Source: Meghimatium bilineatum (taxonomy: Eukaryota; Mollusca; Gastropoda; Stylommatophora; Philomycidae). From it: 64,000 bases of DNA. Of this stretch, positions 33,297-43,867 are shown in pieces. The position numbers were made by a program, and so were the translations under genes. The notes beneath the pieces were generated by a model. It saw only the letters and a list, made by a program, of their open reading frames with translations. It was not told the origin of the DNA and did not search any database. Position 1 is the first letter of the stretch. Each line of letters opens with the position of its first letter. The stretch is taken from positions 42,720,011 to 42,784,010 of the forward strand of contig CM067317.1 in NCBI GenBank assembly GCA_034231615.1, read 5' to 3'.

Positions 33297-33477
33297 CAAG
33301 GGTCATTATTACTTCCTGGTAGCAGCCATGGAATTGAGAATTTTTATCAAATATTTCTTCTTGCATGAGTAATGTGCTTTAAGAAATGTGCTTGTTTATA
33401 CATTTTGTCAGATGACACCATCTGATGTGAATGGAATTGTGTTACAAACCTACATTTTATGAGATTATATAACCTAC

Positions 33478-33930
33478 ATCTCATGGTCTATGAGATGTTT
33501 GACCATGTGATGTTATAATTTGTGTGAAATTATGTAATGTCTATGAGATGTTTGGCCGGTATCATTTGTAAGAAATTAAGTAACCAGTCTATGAGATGTT
33601 TGGCCGGTATCATTTGTATGAAATTAAGTAACCAGTCTATGAGATGTTTGGCCGGTATCATTTGTATGAAATTATGTAACCAGTCTATGATATATTTGAG
33701 CAGTATAATTTACATGAAATTATGTAACCAGTCTATATGATGTTTGACCAATATTTATATGAAATTATGTAACCAGTATATGAGATATTTGACCAGTATA
33801 ATTTACATGAAATTATGTAACCAGTCTGAGATATTTGACCGGTATAATTTACACGAAATTATGTAACCAGTCTAAACTGTATGACATGATGTACCCAGTC
33901 TAAATTGTCAGAAATTATATAACCAGTCTC
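33478..33930. repeat. 48-bp minisatellite, ~9 diverged copies
   Basis: Unit 'tctatgagatgtttggccgg' plus 'tatcatttgtatgaaattaa' plus 'gtaaccag'. Three central units are nearly identical and the outer ones are decayed. It lies ~180 bases after the HDAC6 stop, so it may be transcribed in the 3' UTR. Confidence 0.92.
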
Positions 33931-34569
33931 AGAGAAAGAAACAAATAAGGAGCTCCAAGAAAATTAGTAATGAAGAGAGGTGTTTAAAAAAATAAAATGA
34001 GAAATAAATATTTTGATAAAAGACAATGTTGAAAGGAAATGTTGGGAGATGTTGCGAGGCACAAGAGTGAGGGAAATATCACATTTTTATACCACAAGAG
34101 TTACCTAGCCAGTTTGACCAGTAGATAACTACCGGTAGTCTTAGATTGGAATCAGAACATGACACTTAGTACCAGGAAACAAGCCAAAAGACAGGTAAAC
34201 CACCATCCCCACACACACACACACACCCACACCTGCTTAATGATTTTCTCCCCAAATATGTGTCACCAAATAATCTCTCAACAAAAAGGAAGAAATGACC
34301 CATGAAAAGAAAGAGATTGGTTTTTTTAAATATTAAAAACACATCTCGAAGATGTATCACTGCTCCCTTGTTAGTGCCACCTTCAGCATATATTTCATAC
34401 TGATAGTTTCATTCCTCAATCTTCCCAGAGCATGAGTCATGGCCTAATTCTTTATTAGCTGGAATAGACATTTTGTTATATACTCAACCCATAGGTTGCA
34501 ACTCAAAATGAGATTGCAAAGGCTTTTCTGTGGGGCTTGACAACTGCAACAGTAAATTAAAATAATGGT
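33931..34569. other. No gene; (CA)n stretch
   Basis: A short CA-rich run at ~34210-34230. The AATAAA-like motifs near 33985-34010 may serve as HDAC6 polyadenylation signals. Confidence 0.35.
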
Positions 34570-34619
34570 TTCTTCTTTTGCGTTCATTCTCAAACTCCCA
34601 TTGGATCTCTCTTGTGAAT

Positions 34620-34860
34620 ACAAAATAAAGTATAACGGTTGCTATAAAATCCTAACTATCAATGTTAACAATAAATAACTAGCAATAAACAAAAGAACAA
34701 TGACTATTTTCCACATTACGGTCCAATAGGGACCTTTCTCAAGAAACATAATAAAAAATACACAAAACCAGGAAAATATTTTAAACTGGTATGACTTGGA
34801 CATGTTTTTCTCACAACAAAACATTCCCAAGTGAAGAATGAAGAAGGCCATGCATGTCTA
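34620..34860 (-). repeat. Penelope-like element, left terminal copy
   Basis: Its reverse complement closely matches 35830-36030, including 'gagaaaaacat', 'ggttttgtgtatt', 'gagaaaggtccctattggac' and 'tttgtttattgctagttat'. On this strand the hammerhead-like block is in the same orientation as the RT coding at 35520-35745. The GAAA box is mutated to 'gtaa'. Confidence 0.75.
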
Positions 34861-35228
34861 CTGAATGATGAATTATGTGTGTTCAATATGTTTACGCATT
34901 ATTAATAGACAGAAATAGTCATAGATCAATAGGACAATTGCCAGGGGTGATGAAATAATATATCAGATCAAGTGGAAGTCCAATATAAATGATGAAAAAT
35001 GCAAAAGGATAGTTGGCAAAGTAGATAACAAATAGACATAGAGATTATAGAAATATGTAATGAGGATCAGTAGTTGACAGCGTCTAGAATAGATGATGTA
35101 TTAAAATATACACATATCGATACATAATTACGCAACTAAATACATATATATACATACACATCTGAATACGAATACATTAATGCAGAGATGAGAAAAAGGG
35201 AGGGAATGGTGACAAATACTTTGGGTGA
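34861..35228. other. Internal region of the Penelope-like remnant
   Basis: AT-rich sequence between the left terminal copy and the 50-bp array. No reading frame is recognised. Confidence 0.4.
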
Positions 35229-35488
35229 GATGTGTAAAGAAGAAAACTATGAGAAGCAGTTAGGGTTATAATGTACGGATGTGGTAAAGAAGAAAACTAT
35301 GAGAAGCAGTTAGGGTTATAATGTACGGATGTGGTAAAGAAGAAAACTATGAGAAGCAGTTAGGGTTATAATGTACGGATGTGGTAAAGAAGAAAACTAT
35401 GAGAAGCAGTTAGGGTTATAATGTACGGATGTGGTAAAGAAGAAAACTATGAGAAGCAGTTAGGGTTATAATGTACGGATGTGGTAAA
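35229..35488. repeat. 50-bp minisatellite, 5 near-identical copies
   Basis: Unit 'aagaagaaaactatgagaag' plus 'cagttagggttataatgtac' plus 'ggatgtggta'. It sits inside the Penelope-like remnant, between the RT fragment and the left terminal copy. Confidence 0.97.
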
Positions 35489-35489
35489 G

Positions 35490-35760
35490 GATATAAATCC
35501 TATGGAAACACAAATGTCAACAGAAAATGAGACAATAAGACACAGGTAAATTTAATAGCACGATGGAAGTCACTAACAAAAGTTTATGAAACGGTTACGG
35601 TCATACAGAGAAATACCAGTAACTCCAAAACCATCATCAATGTAGCGACGGAATATGTTAGGAACAGGGCCTTGAAAAGTGGAAAAGATAAGATGTTCAA
35701 GGTAACCCATAAATAAGCAGGCATAACTGGGTCCCATCTACTGCTACTATTCTTCGACTG
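35490..35760 (-). pseudogene. Penelope-like reverse transcriptase fragment
   Basis: The - strand is open for about 70 codons with 'YACLFMGYLEHLIFSTF', then 'GPVPNIFRRYIDDGFG' (catalytic YxDD box as RYIDD) and 'FINFVSDFHRAIKFT'. The order and wording fit Penelope-like elements rather than RTE or I LINEs, whose box here is YADD. Upstream finger motifs and the downstream GIY-YIG domain are missing. The flanking inverted terminal copies support the call. Confidence 0.8.
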
Positions 35761-35829
35761 GCTGAATTAGTCCTTACCTTGAATTCAACTGACACTTTTT
35801 TTAAAATCACATTTGCGGTGTAGCTAAGG

Positions 35830-36050
35830 ATACCAGGATGTTTTGTGGTGAGAAAAACATCTCCAAGTCATCCCAATTTTAAATATTTTTATGGTTTTGT
35901 GTATTTTTATTGTTATGTGTTTCTAGAGAAAGGTCCCTGTTGGAACGTAACATGGAAAATAGTCTTTGTTCTTTTGTTTATTGCTAGTTATTTATTGTTA
36001 GGATTTTATAGTAACCTTTTTACTTTATTTTGTATTTACTGCTTATTCAT
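35830..36050 (+). repeat. Penelope-like element, right terminal copy (inverted)
   Basis: It pairs with 34620-34860 in inverted orientation, so relative to the RT reading direction this 5' copy is reversed. It contains 'tctagagaaaggtccctg' followed by 'ttggaacgtaac', a decayed hammerhead-like block. Confidence 0.75.
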
Positions 36051-36107
36051 TTGGTTACTGCGACCTCTCCATTGTGTCGGACATTCTCTAACATTTTTGG
36101 TTATTTA

Positions 36108-36245
36108 TATAGATCTCTCTTGTAACAGGACAATGGTCCTACCAGAGATTTTCAGCAGCCTAGAGTCCAGAGAATGGAAATACGTTGTGGCGCAGTTTTT
36201 TGTGTGCCAATGGCTCGACAACCCTCTTCAGCGGAATATTGATTT
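36108..36245 (+). repeat. R1 dispersed repeat
   Basis: 'tctcttgtaacaggacaatgg', 'agagaatggaaatacgttgt' and 'gtgccaatggctcgacaac' match R1. It sits at the edge of the Penelope-like remnant. Confidence 0.75.
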
Positions 36246-36829
36246 TCTTCTTCTTATTCGTAGCTAAATATATCTCAACAACAAGTAAATGTTAACACAA
36301 TGCTGATGAGTATACTTACGGTATCTTTTATTACCAAGGGTGTTCGCACATTTTTGAACAAACATCAGTTCTGTCTTGCAAAGAAATGCTTATGAAATAG
36401 AGCTTTTGTGTGTCATAATCAATGTGTGATATGATTGGATGTATTAGTGTCGCCTCAAAATTCAACAATAGTTGAACGGTAATGTCATGTACAGGATAAG
36501 CTTGAATTAGTATGATTTATTCATGAATGTTTTTGCATTTTCTAAATGAGTTGGAAAGAACCAGTTTTTCAAAAGCTGAATTGTATTTATTATAATTCTG
36601 AGTGTGATTTTAAAATTACTTTCAATGTATCGCACAAACTGCACATGCTATTGGTGCATCCATTTTCGAATGCCCTACTATCCCACATGAGCTATTTTAG
36701 TATTACTATCAGTGCAGTTACCGTATTAGTGCATTTAACTTTTGTCAAATTCAACTATCAATGAACTTGGTCAGCAAAGTGTTAACTATTTACGTTACAT
36801 GATGTCATGAGGTGCTCAGGTGCCGATTG
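36246..36829. other. No recognisable feature
   Basis: One short + strand open frame (36546-36764) with no splice sites or domain. Confidence 0.3.
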
Positions 36830-36990
36830 GCCTAGTATCTCTGAATTCTGCACCTGTGCTTGATTGTGCAGGACTGTGGTCTTGCTCAATGTAAGGGAAG
36901 GGATGGCCCATCTTAGTTCTGAGCCTCTGTTGGCTGAACTAAGCCCCCATCTCCAGTTCAAGGAGTTGGCCTCAATTCAATGGGGATCGT
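36830..36990 (-). repeat. Relic of the 5' end of the 3.9-kb LINE
   Basis: It is diverged but collinear with 43950-44085: 'gcaggactgtggtcttgctc', 'tggctgaactaagccccc' and 'ttggcct..aatggggat'. That block is the 5' untranslated end of the LINE at 40170-44085. No LINE coding adjoins it. Confidence 0.55.
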
Positions 36991-37528
36991 GAATTTTGAA
37001 ACTTATATTAAATGCGATGGTTTAATTATAGCATATCAGTGAAAATTATATTTAACAATATTATATTTTAAAATCTTCTTGTCTGTGGTGTTTCTTTCAC
37101 TCTGTAAAAGTGTGTTTTTTAATATATCACACATCACTCACTAAATTTTATAAATTTGGTTTTGGGACTCAGTTTAATTTTTTTTATAAAATGTAGATCA
37201 CAACTCAAAATATTTTGGGAACCTGTATCCTAGTGAAAGCTTAGTTTGAAATTTAGTATTCATTTCAATATGTCTGATTTCACATTTCTGATTTTATCTC
37301 TTGATGTAAGTATGAATGTTGTCAGTTACTACATAATAAAAATAGTCTGTATGATTGGTTGAGTCATTTTGTATATATTATGGCTATAAATACAGTAGTG
37401 AAACATCAAATCAACAAAGACGAAAAAGTTGAATAAAGGCAAAACTAGAGTTGAAGTCTTGAATAGTCCAGGATTTTAAGGATTTTACAATGAAGAAGAA
37501 GAATACTGTCTTCTTTTTTTTAAAGATA

Positions 37529-37809
37529 CAGTGGAATCTCATTATAACAACTTGGTCTGGACTGACACAATACAGTTTTAACATCCATTATAACAACTTG
37601 GTATATAGTCTTATCTCATTATAATAACTTGGTAGAGCGAAATCCCATTATAACAACTTGCTCTAGACTGACAAAATATGTAGGCTATGTAATTAATAAC
37701 AGTAATTTGCTATATACAGTATAAACAATTAAAAATAAATAATAATTGGGGAGTTTGAATAGTTTTGTTAATTTGTTATAAAAGGATGTGCTATAGACGG
37801 ATTCCACTG
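37529..37809 (+). mobile_element. pogo/Tigger-like MITE (281 bp)
   Basis: Starts 'cagtggaatctcattataac' after TA and ends 'ctatagacggattccactg'. The terminal inverted repeat CAGTGGAATC is of the pogo/Tigger kind. The left end carries four tandem versions of the 'cattataacaacttgg' segment. It contains no transposase. Confidence 0.75.
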
Positions 37810-37819
37810 GTATGATAAC

Positions 37820-37990
37820 TGAGGCATACCCGTAACAAATTAAATGTTCATAGTACTTTGACAGTGATAAATTACATGCTCATGTCATTTGATATAACAA
37901 ATTAGCCGCTCATAGCACCTGATAGTAACAAATTAGATGCTCAATAACATTTTGATAGTAACATCTCAGATGCTCATTGTACCTGATCAA
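37820..37990. repeat. ~31-bp minisatellite, left part
   Basis: Units like 'agtaacaaattagatgctca' plus a variable 'tagtaccttgat' spacer. The same unit resumes at 39478, beyond a block of RTE sequence. Confidence 0.85.
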
Positions 37991-38049
37991 AAACAATGAT
38001 AATAATCAGCAAAGTCACTGAAGAACAGGTGCTAAACATTAAAAAAAAC

Positions 38050-38345
38050 ATGGAGAGAAACTACAACTAGTATAATATCAATATTTCTGGCACATAATCA
38101 CAAATGATGGCAGATGTTAAAAGAAGAATAGGAATGGATAAAAGTACTTTCAATGACATGAGGAAAATATTAACATCTACAGAAATTACAAACAAGCTAA
38201 AAATAAAAATTATAAAATGCTTCATCTATTCTATATTAATGTATGGCTCAGAAACACTGACAAATAAACAAACAATTAGAAGACAGAATTGATGTCTTTG
38301 AGATGTGGATATATAGAAGAATATGGAGAACATCATGCAAGGAGA
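38050..38345 (+). pseudogene. RTE LINE family A, RT thumb region
   Basis: An open frame at 38104-38292 encodes 'IGMDKSTFNDMRKILTSTEI' and 'FIYSILMYGSETLT', the region just after the reverse transcriptase palm. A frameshift then continues to ~38345, where an unrelated ~185-bp stretch starts. Confidence 0.75.
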
Positions 38346-38529
38346 AGGGAAAAAAAAAAGAGGTCCAATAACACATAGTATGTAGAAAAGACATTAATAC
38401 AGCCCTGCATAATATGATTACCTTCATCGTATTCCGATCTCACCCAATACATGATGGTGATAATTATGATGGTGCTTGAGATGACGTTGTAGAGAAGCCA
38501 CATCAGTTTTATGTACCATGTGGTTGTGT

Positions 38530-38850
38530 CAAAACATGGAAAGAGAAGAAAACAAATAAAGAGATGCTAAAGACACTTAATATAAAGAAAGAACTACTAA
38601 GAGAAATAAAGATCAGGCAAATAAAATACTTTGGACACATTAAAAGACATGACACCCTATTGAAGACCTTACTTGAGGGTAAAGTCAAAGGGAAGCGAGC
38701 AAGAGGTAGGCAGAGATACAAGTGGGAGAGTAACATTACACGATGGACAGATTACAGTCTAGCAGAGTGCACCACCAAGACAAGAGACAGGAGATATTGG
38801 AGATACGTTGCAGCCAACCTTCGTTGCGGAGACGGCACTTGATGATGATG
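38530..38850 (+). pseudogene. RTE LINE family A, C-terminal coding and tail
   Basis: The 92-codon frame at 38564-38842 contains 'IKYFGHIKRHDTLLKTLLEG' and 'RARGRQRYKWESNITRW', ends 'GDGT' and leads to a (TGA)n tail. It is highly similar to 15996-16396. With 38050-38345 it forms most of a 3' RTE copy, separated by an unrelated insert. Confidence 0.85.
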
Positions 38851-39264
38851 ATGATGATGGTTGTGTCTACAAAACCTTTAGTGAGAGGCCATAGAGTACG
38901 TTCGAAAACAGTTTACACTATCTAAAATATCTGCGATCGAGTGTTCAAGGCCCTGTTGCTAGGTCCCTGGTCATCATTTTAAAATATTTGAATATTTTGG
39001 TGACCATTTTAGATAAATCTGGTATTTTATTCAATTGAGACCACAATTCGTTTTTTTGTTTTGTTATAATTTGCTTGAAAAAACATCTTTGCGACTGTCT
39101 TACATATCACACACAAACAATACTTACACCAATATATGCAGAATTGAATTCTTTATATTTACAAATATTATGTAAATATCTCTAACAACAAAAAAGTTAT
39201 AGCGTTTTCAAAACAGTCACCACTTAATACATAACATCACCAAAAAATAATCCAGCGGCAGGAG
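38851..39264. other. Unassigned spacer within the split array
   Basis: No feature was recognised. Confidence 0.3.
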
Positions 39265-39472
39265 GAATATTTTGCACAAATTAAAAGATAGACACCTTGT
39301 TGAAGACCTTACTTGAGGGTAAAGTCGAGGAGAGGTAGGTAGGTAGAGATACAAGTGAGAGAATAACACGAGATGGACAGGTTACAGTCTAGAAGAATAC
39401 ACCACCAAGACAGGGTGCTGGAAGTCTGTTGCAGTTAAACTTCTTTGTGGAGATGGCACTTGAAGATGAGTA
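39265..39472 (+). pseudogene. RTE LINE family A, short decayed copy
   Basis: 'tgaagaccttacttgagggt', 'aagtgagagaataacacgag' and 'gagatggcacttgaagatga' align with the 3' 200 bases of the family A copies. Many indels. Confidence 0.75.
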
Positions 39473-39477
39473 CCTGG

Positions 39478-40068
39478 TCATAACAAATTAGATGCTCATA
39501 GAATTTGATAGTAACAAATTAGATGCTCATAGTACGTAGTAGTAACAAATTTGATAATTCATAGTACCTGATGGTAACAAATTAGATGCTCATAGTATTT
39601 GATAGTAGCAAATTAGATGCTCATAGTATTTTAAAGGAACAAATTAGATGCTTATAGTATTTGATAGTAACAAATTAGATGCTCATAGTATTTGATAGTA
39701 GCAAATTAGATGCTCATAGTTTTTTAAAGGAACAAATTAGATGCTTATAGTATTTGATAGTAACAAATTAAATGCTGATAGTAACAAATTATGCTCATAG
39801 TTTTTATAGTAACAAATTAGATGCTCATAGTACCTAGTAGTAACAAATTAGATAATTCATAGTACCTGATGGTAACAACTTAGATGCTCATAGTACTAGA
39901 TAGTAGCAAATTAGATGCTCATAGTATTTTATAGTAACATTAATTGCTCATGGTACCAAATAGTAATAAATTGCTCATAGTATTTTATAGTAACACATGA
40001 AATGCTCATAGTACTTTGATAGTAAGAAATTAGCTGCTGATAGTAACAAGCTAGAGTAGCATTCAACA
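39478..40068. repeat. ~31-bp minisatellite, right part
   Basis: About 18 variable units of 'aacaaattagatgctcatag' plus 'tatttgatagt'. It resumes the array seen at 37820-37990 and ends ~90 bases before the 3' end of the 3.9-kb LINE. Confidence 0.92.
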
Positions 40069-40202
40069 ATGAATAATTTTTAATCTTAGAGAATTCAAAT
40101 GCCAGCAGGACATCTTCAAGTTATCTCATGTAATATTTCTGTCAAATTGTACTTTTAAAACTGAATATCTTCTTCTTCTTCTTTCATTCACTTGAAAAAT
40201 GT

Positions 40203-40391
40203 CTATATCTGTAATTCTGTCTCCTTAATAAAACTCACTGTCTTTTGTAGTTCATACAGTGTCCCATAGAGTTTTGATTCCAGTGTTGTTTCCTCTGGCC
40301 AATATGTCTGCCTCAGTGTTTCATGCTCAGAACACTCTTGAAGTATATGTTTGGCACTCTGTGCTGCCTGTCCACATGGCCGTGTTGCCAA
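40203..40391 (-). pseudogene. LINE C-terminal Cys/His block
   Basis: In a frame shifted from the main ORF: 'TRPCGQAAQSAKHILQECSE', a CxxC-H-C-like end typical after RNase H in I-group LINEs, then ~35 residues to a stop at 40203. Confidence 0.7.
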
Positions 40392-42025
40392 TCTTTAACT
40401 TTGTATACATGTGACTGCGGAGTCGGTTCTGTTCTGAGACGTAGAATTATAACTTGTTCTGATCTGTTCATAATGTGATAGTCATCTTGTGTTAGTGTTT
40501 GTGGCTTTCTTATTGACTTGATCATCTGTTTTTCCTGATGGTAGGTGATTGGTATATCTGGTTGGTCTTCGGCAGCACCTTCCTTAGCCAGTTGGTCTGC
40601 TTTTTCATTTCCTGGTATTCCACAGTGAGAGGGTATCCACTTCATGGTTACCCTATACTGGTAAGATAATTCGCTAAGTAATTTTTTCAAGTCTGTTAGT
40701 TTTCCAGAGTGGGGAGCTTGAAGCACTGACCTTGCATCTGTCAGGAATACCACAGGCTGTAGGTCAGAGTTGGAGTTCAGCAGTTTTTTAGCTGCCATAC
40801 TAATTGCTTGGATTTCAGCATCATAATTATTGCAGAATTTTCCTGTTGGTGTTCTGATGGTATCTCTAGGCTTGTGTGGATATTCTATATATACACCTGC
40901 ACCTCCATTCCTCACGGCATTCTGTGCTGACCCATCTGTGTATACTCTGACCCATATATCTTGTGGATATTCCTCATCCAGGAAACTGAGGGTGACTGTT
41001 CTTCGCTGCACACTGTTCTGTTCGTCCTCGCTTAGTATTCCTTTCACATGGGTCTGAATGAATATTGGCATTCTATGCCTTTCACTCCATGGGATTTGTT
41101 CTGGTACAGGCCTTAAGGGGCTGTCAACTTCAGGTTGGTCTGTAAGTTGTCTGCGGAGTCGTTTAGCTTGATGGATAAAGCTGCTTCTTTTCAGTCGCCC
41201 CATTGCTAGATTTTGGAATCTTTCCTTCATTGGATGACTTGGCATACACTGAAACTTTTCTGCCTGAATTAGTATTTTTGTGTCTCTGCGTTCACCAAGT
41301 GTTTGCATTCTTCCAATTTTCTGCATCTCTGCTATGGGTGTTGATTTCATTGCTCCCAACATTATTCTAAGTGCCTGGTTTTGCACTTTATCTAGATCTT
41401 GTAATATGGTGTTTGATGCAGAACACCATGCAGCTGAACCATATTCCAGGTGTGGTCTTATGCCTTGCTGGTAAACTTTACTGAGTATATTCCCACTGGC
41501 TCCCCATGTGGTTCCACTTAGTTTTCTCAGGATAGCTAACTTCCTCCTGGCTTTTGTTGTTGCTTTGTTTATGTGCTGCTTCCATATAAGTTTATCATCA
41601 AATGTAACTCCGAGGTATGTGGGTTGTTTGTCTCCTTTTAAGAGTTCTCCATCTATTTTGATATGACCGGCTTTTTGTTTTGATGAGAGGGTAAAGAGTG
41701 TAGTGCTGCACTTATCTGTGTTAATCCTGACGCACCATCTATTAGCCCATAAGGTTAGAGCATCGATAGCTCTTTGTATTTGTTTAGTGGCCACTGTCGC
41801 ATGTTCTTCCGTGCACCATATGACCAGGTCGTCAGCATACATTGCCACTTTGATCCCATGTGGTAGTTCAGCAACTAGGTCATTGATGTAAACCAAGAAA
41901 AGTGTGGGTGACAGGACTCCTCCCTGGGGTACTCCATGACGCAGTAGAACTTTCTTGCTCTTGCGACCATCTAATTGTACCCTGGCTCTTCTATTATGCA
42001 GGTATGCTTTTACCCATTTGTACAT
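40313..42025 (-). pseudogene. LINE reverse transcriptase C-half plus RNase H
   Basis: 570 uninterrupted codons. RT motif B 'HGVPQGGVLSPTLFLVYIND' and motif C 'AMYADDLVIW' come within the first ~80 residues, then the thumb ('PTYLGVTFDDKLIWKQHI', 'QNQALRIMLG'). From ~residue 365 an RNase H domain has 'VRVYTDGSAQN' (Asp), 'NYDAEIQAI' (Glu), 'VVFLTDARSVL' (Asp) and 'WIPSHCGIPGNEKADQLAK' (His, Asn, Asp). RT copies the element RNA at the nicked target and RNase H removes the template. Both active sites are complete. The frame is lost near 40390 before the C-terminal Cys/His block. Confidence 0.92.
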
Positions 42026-42032
42026 TCTTGAG

Positions 42033-42914
42033 CTAACCCTGCAATTTCTTTAGGAGCCCTTCTTTCCAGACCTTATCAAATGCTTTTCTGAGGTCTATCC
42101 ATGCTGCTAGTACCAGTTTCTTATCTTGGAAGGCATCCTCAATCTCTTGGGAGAGGTAAGTTGCCTTATCTTCAGTAGAGTAGCACTGTCTGAAACCTGC
42201 TTGCTGTGATACCAGAAGGTTTTCACTTTCAAGGTACCACTGCATCCTAAGATTGATAATGCGTTCCATTGTTTTGCATAGACAGCTTGTGAGGCTGATG
42301 GGCCTGTAGTTGGAGACTGTGTTGCCATCTTTTCCTGATTTGAGGAGTGGTATCATTATTGCTTCTCTCCACACATGTGGTACATTACCTGTGGACCAGC
42401 TTGTGTTAAAGATCTGCAGTAGCTTTGCTCTTGCTGCAATTCCCAGGTTTCTAATCATTTCATTGGACACTCCATCAGCTCCAGGGGACTTTTTCAATTT
42501 GGATATTGCATGCTCCAGTTCTCTCATTGTGATTGGTGCCTCCATGACTTCAGGTATAGGTTCACCTTGTCCAATGTTTTGCTGGTTCTCTCGAACCTCC
42601 TGTTGTTTGTCTGGACTGACTCTGATGTTATTGTCTTCTGCAAAATAATCAGCTGCATGTTTACCTGTTAAAATGTTTTTATCTTTATAAAGTGTGATCC
42701 TGGTATTTCTCCCTGTACCTTCATCATTTAGTTGTTTTACAAGTTTCCATAATTTCCTAGTATCTCTTTCTAGGTTCAGCGACTCTGTTTTTTCTTTCCA
42801 GCTGCTCCGTCTGGCTTGTAACTTGGCTCTTTGAAATTTAGCCTTTGTTTGCTGATATTTGTTGTGATGTTCTTGGCTAGGTCTGTTCTCGGCCTGCTGT
42901 CTAGATGTTTCCAT
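42033..42914 (-). pseudogene. LINE reverse transcriptase, N-terminal half
   Basis: A coiled, basic linker is followed by RT fingers and palm: 'KLKKSPGADGVSNEMIRN', 'SNYRPISLTSCLCKTME', 'QAGFRQCYSTEDKATYLSQ' and motif A 'AAWIDLRKAFDKVW' with its catalytic Asp. A one-base shift in a G run at ~42036 moves coding to the next frame, which carries motifs B and C. Confidence 0.88.
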
Positions 42915-43030
42915 CTCAGTTTGTAGTTTTTGCGTGCCCCCCTGGGTATGGTTTTACTAGCAGCATGTAGTATACATCTATTAAATTCACTCACTGCTCT
43001 ATTGATGTCTTTGTCCAAGTTCATGTCCAC
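42776..43030 (-). pseudogene. LINE linker between endonuclease and RT
   Basis: The frame reads 'INRAVSEFNRCILHAASKTI' and 'KLRWKHLDS', the usual segment joining the endonuclease and reverse transcriptase in I-group LINEs. It overlaps the next frame. The productive switch is near 42890. Confidence 0.6.
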
Positions 43031-43033
43031 TGG

Positions 43034-43867
43034 TTAAATGCTGGTACATTTTCCAGTCTGCCCTCTTATAGTTCCACCTAGTGAGCGTGCTGCTGTCCTT
43101 GGTAAATTCATTGTGAATTTTTTCCAACGACACGTGTGATATTCCAGGCTTGGTGAGTGGAATGCCAGATCTGGTGTAGAGGTGGTGTGCCATGCTCTCG
43201 AGTAGAAGGTTGGTGAGTCTGCTGGCTGGTTAATAAGGATGAGATTATTTTCATCCTGCCAGCTCTCAAGTTCCTCACCTATCTTGTCGATATGATCGTA
43301 GCCCCAGCTCTGAGAGTGGCTGTTGAAGTCACCACACACCATAAGTCTCTCTTTATCTGGAATTGTGTCTAGTGCCAATGGTTTATCATTTGGGCAGTAG
43401 TAGATCAGGAGATGGAATTCTGCACTGTCTGTTTTTAGGTGGAGCATCTGGTATTCTGCCCCTTCCATATATACTTTCAGCTTACATGCGCTGATATTGT
43501 TTTTAACAAGTGTCAGAATTCCACCCTTTCGCCTGTCCTTTCGGTCAGATCGGTAGCACTGGTAGCCTCTGATTTTGAACGCTATGTCGCTGCTGAGGTG
43601 TGTTTCTTGGATACAGCATATATTAACTTGTTCTTCACTGAGGACATTTTCAAGTTCCAATTTTTTGCTGTATCCATCTCTTTTACTGTTGACACCCTCA
43701 GCATTCCAGTGCATTATTTTTATTGGTCGTTTGTTTGTTTGGCCAGTAGCTCTATTCCCTTGCCTCCTGGCTCCTCGAGGCAATTGAGAAGGACTTTCAG
43801 TAACTGAGGTTGGGCCCTTTCGAGGTATAGGGCCCGGCCTGAACGTCCGCCACAGGGCAGGCACCAT
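43034..43867 (-). pseudogene. LINE endonuclease domain (frame 1 of a broken ORF)
   Basis: It encodes the target-nicking AP-like endonuclease of the 3.9-kb LINE. Starting at Met (43867), a basic leader of ~50 residues precedes 'KIMHWNAEGVNSKRDG', 'ICCIQETHL' (catalytic Glu), 'GGILTLVKNNI', 'MVCGDFNSHSQSWG' (GDFN) and 'STPDLAF' (SxD). The true reading frame leaves this ORF near 43130: the alternative frame (43193-42999) continues with 'EFTKDSSTLTRWNYKRADW'. The last ~30 residues of this ORF are therefore out of frame. Confidence 0.85.

Noticed and set aside
35229-35488. Telomere-like repeat because units contain 'ttaggg'
   Set aside because: The hexamer occurs once per 50-bp unit, not in tandem.
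40830-43807. Plus-strand open frames of 60-122 codons
   Set aside because: They are antisense to the conserved endonuclease, RT and RNase H frames of the LINE.
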